Assembly (NCBI GenBank): GCA_022866585.1
Contig: JALHUP010000131.1
Span: 1-13,068, forward strand
DNA from: Candidatus Zixiibacteriota bacterium
GTDB taxonomy: Bacteria; Zixibacteria; MSB-5A5; SM1-73
Reading direction: 5' to 3'
DNA: 13,068 bases
The translations under genes and the position numbers were made by a program. Below the pieces are notes generated by a model. It saw only the letters and a program-made list of their open reading frames with translations. It ran no database searches and was not told the origin of the DNA. Shown in pieces: positions 1 through 5,779 of this stretch. Positions within the stretch are counted from its first letter, which is position 1. Every line of letters starts with the position of its first letter.

Positions 1-486
1 GCATTAGCCAGAAAGGTGATTTTTCAGATAGGTCGTTTTAATGTAGATGATTATGTGCAGGAATTAAAAACCACTGTGGGCAAGGAGCTTCTTAAAACGC
101 ATAAATGTTATGCTCCCCTGATTTTCAAGTTGTTAGAACGATTTCGTATCAAAGGTATGGCCCATATCACCGGCGGAGGGATTGAAGGGAATCTAAAGAG
201 GATTCTTCCGAAAAATTGCGACGCCAAAATCAGAGTCGACTCTTGGAAAACTCCTCCGGTATTTAATTTCATTCAAGATATTGGTAATATTGAAACCCCG
301 GAGATGTATAAGGTTTTTAACATGGGAATAGGCATGATCTTGGTGGTATCGAAAAATGAAGTTACAAAGATTTTGAGACATTTATCTAATATCAAACCCC
401 AAGGCACAAAATTCGTGGAGACCGCCTTTCACATAGGCGAAATTTCGTCCGGGAAAGGTAAAGTGAAATTGCTCAATTTAAGATAA
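1..486 (+). CDS. purM: Phosphoribosylformylglycinamidine cyclo-ligase (AIR synthetase), C-terminal part
   Basis: PurM catalyses the ATP-dependent ring closure of FGAM to AIR in cytosolic de novo purine synthesis. The reading frame is open from base 1 (ALARKVIFQIGRFNVDDYV), so the gene begins outside the window and the last 161 residues are seen. A full PurM is about 345 residues. Family marks visible are the DDYVQEL stretch, the glycine-rich HITGGGIEGNLKRILP segment of the AIRS C-terminal domain, and FNMGIGMILVV followed by the closing IGEI segment. It ends in TAA at 484-486. The gene converges on the minus-strand beta-propeller gene with 109 bases between the stops. A weak stem (571-576 with 581-587, no U-run) lies in that gap, but no convincing terminator. 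The identification is secure from sequence motifs; only the N-terminal half and its start are missing. Confidence 0.93.
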   Translation, partial: ALARKVIFQIGRFNVDDYVQELKTTVGKELLKTHKCYAPLIFKLLERFRIKGMAHITGGGIEGNLKRILPKNCDAKIRVDSWKTPPVFNFIQDIGNIETPEMYKVFNMGIGMILVVSKNEVTKILRHLSNIKPQGTKFVETAFHIGEISSGKGKVKLLNLR

Positions 487-595
487 GAGGTCATTTGAAG
501 CTAAACCAGAGTGCACCCCGCCTTTGTCGGAGCAGACACATAGAAGGTCAAGGGTCACGGAGACTCATCTGGGAGGATACCCTTCCCCGCAACGG

Positions 596-1777
596 TTAAA
601 CTCCTTTTCTAAAGAGTATTAATGAACTCGAAGTGATCAACAAAACCACCAATATGATTGCTCCTATACGGTCCAAGAAAGGAACTTGATGCGACAATGG
701 TGGATAGAATCCTATGGAGACGGGACCATTGCCTACCAAGTATGTTTCCAACAAAGTTCCCGATGAATTCAATAGGGTGACATCATCCGCGTCGAAATTG
801 CAGGTGAAGACTTTAGAATCCGGAAAAGCAGATACAGCGATCACTCCACTGTGGGTGGTGATGGGGTTTGACGCTCCCCGTAGCATGGTGTCGGCATGGG
901 AATCGAATGTGTAAACCAAGCCTGGATTCGGACGCCAACCTCCAGCCGCTAAATAGCCTATCCCATCAAATCCTATTGAAATAATGCCGGGACTCCCTCC
1001 AGTAGCTATGCTGTCTATAACACTGTTGGTTGTTGGGTTAATGCGATAGATCTTTCCAAAAACCGACCAGTAGTTTCCCGTACACATCACATTTAACTCC
1101 CCTTCTGGGTCCATGGCCAAGTATTGCGGATTGAGTCCCACGGGTATGCTGTCCAGAACCACATCGTTCTGCACGTCAAAAACGTAAACTTTCCCAGCAA
1201 TATAGCGGTAAGCTTTAACGTCATTCGCCCTATGAGTTGGGTCAAAAACCCAGTCTCGTCCGGCAATACGCCTGTAGGCAGCGAACTCATATCCTGTGCA
1301 ACATACATATAGTTTATTGCCTAAAACCAACAAACCCTCAGGGGCAACCCCTACCTCATATTCTCCTACCACTGTTCTATTGATCACATCAACTTTGGAG
1401 ATGGTATTGGTCATAAGGTTGGTGACGTAGGCATATTGGGAATCCATAAATGCCATGTGAAAAGGATTTCGTGGTTCTCCAATAATAATATAGCCGACGG
1501 TGGTCTCAGTTTTTAAGTCTGTAATCTGAATATTATGGTCAAGCGAATTAACCACATAGGCAAAATCTCCCTGAATTACTATCTGGTTGGCTGATTCTCC
1601 CAAAGTCTCGATGTCATTGACCACCTCACCAGTGCTTAAATTGATTTTAGATAACGTTTCGTCTCCTGGATAATTGTTGACCACGTAAGCGAACCGATCT
1701 GCTCGGGCTGAAGCCGAAAATAAAATCGCGCGCAAAGCGGCAGCCAAAAGAAGAACTAAAAGAGATTTTTTCAGCAT
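596..1777 (-). CDS. Secreted YVTN/YncE-like beta-propeller, BtuG-like, with exosortase-type C-terminal tail
   Basis: A 393-residue exported protein. Residues 1-26 form a signal peptide (basic KK, hydrophobic core, SASARA cleavage region) with no lipobox cysteine. Residues 28-360 hold repeated propeller strands of the YVTN type (FAYVVNN, FAYVVNS, YAYVTNL, KLYVCC, GKVYVFD, KIYRINP), suggesting about six or seven blades. Residues 365-372 read VPFLDRIG, followed by a hydrophobic helix (373-388) and a terminal RK. That is the layout of an exosortase sorting tail and close to the IPTLxxWG-CTERM pattern. The start has GGAGG nine bases upstream. The gene follows the TonB receptor on the same strand (167-base gap) and probably shares its riboswitch-controlled transcript. 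In Bacteroides, BtuG is a surface beta-propeller B12-binding lipoprotein encoded with BtuB, so cobalamin capture is the best inference. The fold is well supported, the ligand is not. Residues 167-179 and 189-201 (AYRRIAG.. and AYRYIAG..) look like a small internal duplication. Confidence 0.82.
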   Translation of the reverse strand: MLKKSLLVLLLAAALRAILFSASARADRFAYVVNNYPGDETLSKINLSTGEVVNDIETLGESANQIVIQGDFAYVVNSLDHNIQITDLKTETTVGYIIIGEPRNPFHMAFMDSQYAYVTNLMTNTISKVDVINRTVVGEYEVGVAPEGLLVLGNKLYVCCTGYEFAAYRRIAGRDWVFDPTHRANDVKAYRYIAGKVYVFDVQNDVVLDSIPVGLNPQYLAMDPEGELNVMCTGNYWSVFGKIYRINPTTNSVIDSIATGGSPGIISIGFDGIGYLAAGGWRPNPGLVYTFDSHADTMLRGASNPITTHSGVIAVSAFPDSKVFTCNFDADDVTLLNSSGTLLETYLVGNGPVSIGFYPPLSHQVPFLDRIGAIILVVLLITSSSLILFRKGV

Positions 1778-1944
1778 TGGCTTAAACCTCCGGTCAGAAG
1801 TTAACTTTTTACCGTTGACAAACTACTTGCCCTACTCGGAGCCAAATAAACGAGCTCACATGGTTTTTCACCTCCATTCTCATTTTAGAACAACATATGC
1901 GATCCGTTCCTACGGACTTCTTACATTCTTATGAACTGATAAAC

Positions 1945-4302
1945 TTATTGTCGGTTGAACTCCCAGGCAATAGCCAGATTTATCCCCCACTCTCTGCCTG
2001 GCATGGGGTGGCGGTAGATCAGTTCATATTCTTCGTCATTCAAGTTTCTCCACTCCCATTTCAATTTTGTCTCCAATCTCATTAATTTCTTTTTTAAACC
2101 GAAACCTAAATCCTCAAGATGATAGGGTTCCTCTCTCTTGGTGTTAGCAGGTCCGGTAAAGCGTTCCGATACCCAACGTATCTGGTATAAGATTTCAAAT
2201 ATCTTATAGTCAACCTTAAAGCTTAAGCTGGTCAAATACCGAGGTCTAAAGGGGATGAATTTCCCATCAGCGAGTCTGTCTCCGCTTTTGTCTTTGGCAA
2301 GGCAAACGGTATTATTATAATTGACCTCCAGTATGTTTCTTGGACTTTTCCAGCTTATGAAATCTTCGTGACCGGTAATTTTTGCGCGGGAGATGTTGAC
2401 CGGATGGTATCTTCCGTCGAACTGTCTATGCCATTCGATGAGATCGGTCACAAAGTTATGAAAATAGGTCATCCCCGCAGATAGATTTCCCATCCAAAGA
2501 AGGTGAATTTCTCCCCCAACCTCCGAATGCTCGGATTTCTCAGGAAGAAGATCAGGATTCCCCTCCGCAAAAACATCCTCTTTCCAGAACAAAGCATTAT
2601 TGGAGGGCTGGCGGTAAGATTTCCCATAATTCGTTTTCAAGGTTATGCGGTATCTTTCTCCTCTGGAAACTGCTAAACCTACCTGCGGAGAAAGGAAGTC
2701 TTTTAAGGTTTCCGAATCATCCCACCTTAATGCAAAATTAAAATTCAGGTCTTTGAAAAATAGAAGCTTCGGGAGAATAAACTGCTGTTCATCTGAAAAA
2801 AAGGCGCCAAAGGTTTCTCTTTTTATTTTCCCCATGCTTTTGTCGGGATTACAAAGATCCTTGTGATTTAGAACATCCTTTTGGAATTCGGCTCCTATCC
2901 GGAGCTGGTTGGATTTAAAGATCTTCAGTCGGGCTAGCAAAGAAAAATCGATTATATCATCCACATATTTAGAATTGAAGACGTGTATGGTGTCATTGTG
3001 AAAGTGTTGCCCAAAACGGGAGAAGCCCAAGTTGTTTTCCACAAGAAAAGTAGGAGAAAAGCTGTGAGTGAGTTTCAAGCTAACGAGTTTGCGTTCATCT
3101 TCGGCCCAAGCTCTCTGGTACGCTACCATCCAGCCGTAACTCCCCAGGAGGCCATTTTTTGCCTGGTAGATGTGTCCTGAGAAACTCAATTCAGTTGCGG
3201 AACTGAAAGGATAGTTTGTGGCGAAAAAGAAATTTGAAGCTTTTTTGTAAGCATTTTTCCTGGTGGTTGTGCTGTCACCATTTTCCCCCTGTCTTTTTAA
3301 AATCTCCCGCATTTTGGGATCGTCATAGACCCACATTTTGAAATCGTTCTTGGTATACTGATGAGTATAAGCGAATTTAGCGAATAATTTCTTAAAAAAT
3401 GTATTAGAAAAAGATGAATTGAAAATCTCAGTCTCCCATTTTCCCCAGTGGTTTCCCAGGGTTATCTGGGATGGTTCTTCCTTTTTTTGGGGAAGTGTGA
3501 TGATATTTATCACACCTCCCAAAGCGTCTGCACCATAGATGGCAGATTGCCCTCCTTTTAAAATCTCGATTTTCTCCACCATTTCCAAAGGAATGGTATT
3601 CAGATCAGCCACACCAGTTCCAGAGGGATTGATCTTCTGTCCATCCAAAAGGATCAGAACATGTGCGGGTGAACTCCCACGGATGCTGACCTGATGAGTT
3701 CCGGCAACAGTTCCGCTCTTTTGCACAAAAACACCACTAACGGATTCAATAACCTCGGAGAGCGTGTTCACCTCCATCTTCTGAATTTCTTTTCTCTCTA
3801 TTGTTTTGATGCTTTTGGTCTCAACGGGCATCCTCTCAGCAGTGACCTCTATGCCCGGAAGAAAATAAATCCTCTTTCTAAGCCGAACATCAATCTGGGT
3901 GGTCACGTCAACATCTACTATCATCTGAGGAATTTTCTGGTTTTCATATCCAAAAGATGAGATCTCCAGAGTGTAGGTACCCACCGGAATCTTCTCTAAA
4001 TAGAAATAACCTGAGTTGTCGGATTTGGATTCATAATTGGTATTTAAAATTCTAACTGTGGCTTTAGGCACGGGATGTCCATCATCGTGGTCATACACGT
4101 GGCCTTCAATTTTTATATTGGATTGAGCAAAACTAAGGGATGTAGAAAATAAGATGGCAAATATTGTGGAGCGAAGAAGTCTCGGTGCAAGGTGGCTTGA
4201 TCTAAATGCTAAGACTTTTCTCCAAAAGAGCTGTTTCCATGCAGCAAAAAGAAGCCTAGGAACTGTTTTTGAGTTTAGAAGATAAAGAAAATATTTTTTC
4301 AT
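1945..4302 (-). CDS. TonB-dependent outer-membrane receptor, BtuB-like (cobalamin uptake)
   Basis: A 785-residue gated outer-membrane barrel that would import corrinoids using TonB energy. In order: a basic and hydrophobic N-terminal extension (1-43), a signal-peptide core (about 44-60, SLSFAQ), a carboxypeptidase-regulatory-like beta-sandwich (about 63-140, GHVYDHDDGHPVPKATV ... DNSGYFYLEKIPVGTYTLEI), a TonB-box-like IEVTAER (151-157), a plug domain (about 165-270, with SIRGSSPAHVLILLDG and GGQSAIYGADALGGVINI), and a 22-strand-type barrel to the C terminus. The ATG has AGGAGGTGG seven bases upstream and no later in-frame start is evident, so the unusually long leader belongs to the protein as written. 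Substrate assignment rests on the cobalamin riboswitch directly upstream. Sequence alone would allow other TonB substrates. The beta-propeller gene lies downstream in the same transcription unit. Confidence 0.9.
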   Translation of the reverse strand: MKKYFLYLLNSKTVPRLLFAAWKQLFWRKVLAFRSSHLAPRLLRSTIFAILFSTSLSFAQSNIKIEGHVYDHDDGHPVPKATVRILNTNYESKSDNSGYFYLEKIPVGTYTLEISSFGYENQKIPQMIVDVDVTTQIDVRLRKRIYFLPGIEVTAERMPVETKSIKTIERKEIQKMEVNTLSEVIESVSGVFVQKSGTVAGTHQVSIRGSSPAHVLILLDGQKINPSGTGVADLNTIPLEMVEKIEILKGGQSAIYGADALGGVINIITLPQKKEEPSQITLGNHWGKWETEIFNSSFSNTFFKKLFAKFAYTHQYTKNDFKMWVYDDPKMREILKRQGENGDSTTTRKNAYKKASNFFFATNYPFSSATELSFSGHIYQAKNGLLGSYGWMVAYQRAWAEDERKLVSLKLTHSFSPTFLVENNLGFSRFGQHFHNDTIHVFNSKYVDDIIDFSLLARLKIFKSNQLRIGAEFQKDVLNHKDLCNPDKSMGKIKRETFGAFFSDEQQFILPKLLFFKDLNFNFALRWDDSETLKDFLSPQVGLAVSRGERYRITLKTNYGKSYRQPSNNALFWKEDVFAEGNPDLLPEKSEHSEVGGEIHLLWMGNLSAGMTYFHNFVTDLIEWHRQFDGRYHPVNISRAKITGHEDFISWKSPRNILEVNYNNTVCLAKDKSGDRLADGKFIPFRPRYLTSLSFKVDYKIFEILYQIRWVSERFTGPANTKREEPYHLEDLGFGLKKKLMRLETKLKWEWRNLNDEEYELIYRHPMPGREWGINLAIAWEFNRQ

Positions 4303-4368
4303 CTTCCACCTCCTGGATCATCCTGCCGGATAGGGGGAGAAGTTAGATGACCGCTCAGAGGTGGAAAC

Positions 4369-4400
4369 AAAAAAACCAGCCTGCAAAGGGTAAGCTGGTT
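4369..4400 (-). terminator. Intrinsic terminator, riboswitch expression platform
   Basis: Read on the minus strand, AACCAGC pairs with GCTGGTT (7 bp), and the right arm runs into a seven-base U-run. It sits 60 bases after the B12 box and 67 bases before the receptor start codon, where a transcription-attenuating platform is expected. A preceding stem (TTTTCC with GGAAAA, flanked by TAACC and GGTTA) lies between aptamer and terminator and could act as the alternative pairing. Ligand-bound aptamer would favour termination. Confidence 0.8.
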
Positions 4401-4440
4401 ATATTCGCTTCTAACCTTTTCCCTACCCGCGCAAGGAAAA

Positions 4441-4645
4441 ATTTTAGGTTACACGGTCTGGCAGGTTTCCTGACTCTATGGCTTCAAGCCTACTCGCTTT
4501 TGCCTTCCCGTCCTTCGGCTATGGTCAGGACAGTGGCATGCTCAAAGCTTTCGTAGCCATTTACAGTAGCGGGGCTGTGGCGGATTCTCACCGCCTTCCC
4601 TTTTAATCCCGCCTTTGGCGGGACGCCAAATTGCTACTTATATTA
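4441..4645 (-). ncRNA. Cobalamin riboswitch aptamer
   Basis: On the minus strand the conserved elements appear in the correct order. There is a stem CCCGCC-AAA-GGCGGG, then GGGAAGGCGGTGAGAATCCG, then ACAGCCCCGCTACTGTAA, a variable arm, and the B12 box AGAGTCAGGAAACCTGCC at 4460-4477. These are the hallmark segments of the AdoCbl/cobalamin aptamer (ACTGT and the CAGG...CCTGCC box). The aptamer lies between a consensus promoter and an intrinsic terminator ahead of the TonB receptor gene. The expected effect is repression of the receptor and propeller genes when B12 is plentiful. The outer boundaries are approximate because the P1 stem cannot be placed exactly by eye. Confidence 0.93.
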
Positions 4646-4671
4646 TCAGAGATCAAGTTCTATCGCCCCAC

Positions 4672-4700
4672 AGTATATATCATATGTTTTTATCTGTCAA
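4672..4700 (-). promoter_or_regulatory. Sigma-70 promoter of the B12 uptake operon
   Basis: Minus strand: TTGACA (4700-4695), a 17-base spacer, and TATACT (4677-4672). The -35 is a full consensus match and the -10 matches at five of six positions. The predicted start point near 4665 lies just before the riboswitch aptamer. The -35 box overlaps the stop codon of the small ORF at 4697-4843. Confidence 0.8.
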
Positions 4701-4843
4701 GAAAAATTTTCAATGTTGTTTAACATTTCAATTGAAACATCGTTCTCGATGACTTTGATTTTTAGCGACTTCTTTTCCACTTCTCCTACCCTTTGGTAAC
4801 TCTTGACCAGTTCCAGCTTTAAATGTTCTCTTACCTCTCCCAT
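4697..4843 (-). CDS. Small ORF (48 aa) of unknown function upstream of the B12 operon
   Basis: The ORF encodes MGEVREHLKLELVKSYQRVG followed by EVEKKSLKIKVIENDVSIEM and LNNIENFS. I do not recognise the family. It is charged, has no signal peptide or membrane segment, and looks like a helix followed by a strand (LKIKVI) and a second short helix. The case for translation is the ribosome binding site: AAGGAGG ends six bases before the ATG, as strong as those of the certain genes nearby. Its last 14 codons lie inside the left copy of a 32-bp inverted repeat, and its stop codon overlaps the -35 box of the B12 operon promoter. It could be a real small regulator, a cargo ORF of a miniature element, or a chance frame behind a purine-rich run. 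Confidence 0.45.
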   Translation of the reverse strand: MGEVREHLKLELVKSYQRVGEVEKKSLKIKVIENDVSIEMLNNIENFS

Positions 4844-4943
4844 TTTGCTCCTCCTTGAGTTTTTTTAGCTCAAAAAAGGGGCAATAATGTTTCATTCCAG
4901 ATGTTAAATCCATGTTTCATTTCAAATGTTAGACAACATTGAA
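4709..4943. repeat. 32-bp inverted repeats bracketing 171 bp (MITE-like)
   Basis: The plus strand at 4912-4943 (beginning ATGTTTCATTTCAAATG) and the minus strand at 4740-4709 (beginning ATGTTTCAATTGAAATG) match at 29 of 32 positions. A third, partial copy in the same direction as the right arm starts at 4887, one 25-base period before it (ATGTTTCATTCCAGATGTTA). No clear target-site duplication flanks the outer ends. The unit may be a miniature transposable element, a long RNA hairpin, or repeated operator sites. The small ORF at 4697-4843 runs into the left arm. Confidence 0.6.
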
Positions 4944-5452
4944 GTATACCATTCATTAAATAGCTGTTGCAGAAGTCTCTGACTTCATGCAGACTCATCC
5001 TGGGAAAGATTTAGTATGAATATTGCAGTCCGATGGATTAGAATTCGGATGAAGATGGATACTTTCTACCTACCTATTTAGAAATGTAAAAGTTTTTAAA
5101 AATTTTTCTTGACAAAGAAGAATTTATGCTTATCTTATTTAAGCATGGTTCTGGTCAGGAATCAAAAGTTTGATTTTTTTGAACATTTCAGGACCAGGGG
5201 GGGGATTTTGAGCCGATTTTTGGAAAAAGAGAGTTGTTTTTGCTTGCCTCTTGTCTTTATTCAAATCAAAGTGGAAATGGATTTTTCAGTTTTTATTCAA
5301 TGATTTTTTACCCAATCAGTGGTAGTTTGTCTATTCGGATATTGGAACCTAATCGGAGCTAATCCTTAGGACAAACAGGGCTTAAACGTTTCCGAAAATT
5401 TTCAAATAGAAGGATTAAAACTATATCGCCTTTAAAAAGGAGGTAAGGTAAA
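4944..5452. other. Gene-free stretch before the small secreted protein
   Basis: I see no convincing gene here. A 65-codon TTG-initiated frame at 5109-5303 lacks a ribosome binding site and has no recognisable features. The stretch holds a possible promoter with a dyad at 5109-5146, a G8 run at 5197-5204, and AT-rich DNA leading to a perfect short palindrome GAAAATTTTC at 5394-5403. A strong AAAGGAGGT ribosome binding site sits at its end. Confidence 0.5.
5109..5146 (+). promoter_or_regulatory. Possible promoter overlapped by an operator-like dyad
   Basis: TTGACA (5109-5114), a 16-base spacer and TATCTT (5131-5136) resemble a sigma-70 promoter with a perfect -35 and a weak -10. A perfect inverted repeat ATGCTTA-N7-TAAGCAT (5126-5146) covers the -10. 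That position suits a repressor operator, or a hairpin at the start of a transcript. The nearest downstream gene is the secreted protein at 5453, which would give a leader of about 310 bases. Confidence 0.35.
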
Positions 5453-5779
5453 ATGAAGGTTAAAGCGATTCTTTTTGGCTTGATTTTGATGGCGATTCTT
5501 TTTTGCACGGCCAACCATAACCAAGCCCATGTGGGTCCTAATTATTCTTTTGATACGTTAAGCTACCCGAGTGAACATCCCTGGCAACACAATCATTCAT
5601 ATGTACCAAGTGATAGTTCGACGTATCGGGCAACTCATATTATGATTTTACCGATCTGTCCCGGCATAAAAGCTATCCTGTTGATTCAAAACGCCAGTGA
5701 CACGAAGGGATTAAGTTGTGCCCCAGGTGGACTTAAAAACAATCATATCCAGAATGTGGATTCCCGTAAAAGCAGATGA
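5453..5779 (+). CDS. Small secreted protein of unknown function, coupled to the sigma-54 activator
   Basis: 108 codons. Residues 1-25 form a clear signal peptide (MKVKAILFGLILMAILFCTA, cleavage possible near NQA). The mature part starts HVGPNYSFDTLSYPSEHPW and is rich in His, Tyr, Ser and Pro. The start is strongly supported by AAAGGAGGT eight bases upstream. The TGA stop overlaps the ATG of the regulator at 5776 (ATGA), implying an operon and translational coupling. I do not recognise a family. The second half (about residues 60-108) changes character, becoming hydrophobic and cysteine-containing. A second frame over 5617-5700 gives a polar, tyrosine-rich sequence ending in TGA, so an indel near 5615 that shortened or altered the real C terminus is possible. 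The neighbour suggests a secreted peptide whose expression or sensing is tied to the activator. Confidence 0.7.
   Translation: MKVKAILFGLILMAILFCTANHNQAHVGPNYSFDTLSYPSEHPWQHNHSYVPSDSSTYRATHIMILPICPGIKAILLIQNASDTKGLSCAPGGLKNNHIQNVDSRKSR

Noticed and set aside
571..587. Stem GGGAGG-ATAC-CCTTCCC between purM and the propeller gene.
   Set aside because: It includes a G-U pair and has no U-run on either strand, so it is not a supportable terminator.
1865..1885. Minus-strand GGAGGTGAAAAACC followed by ATG TGA, a strong ribosome binding site before a start-stop pair.
   Set aside because: A one-codon frame encodes nothing, and a purine-rich match can arise by chance in the gap between the two genes.
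5197..5204. G8 run as a possible phase-variation tract.
   Set aside because: It lies in a stretch with no supportable gene and outside any clear promoter spacer, so no effect can be proposed.
5109..5303. TTG-initiated frame of 64 codons after the possible promoter.
   Set aside because: There is no ribosome binding site, no signal peptide or domain, and the frame begins within the -35 box.
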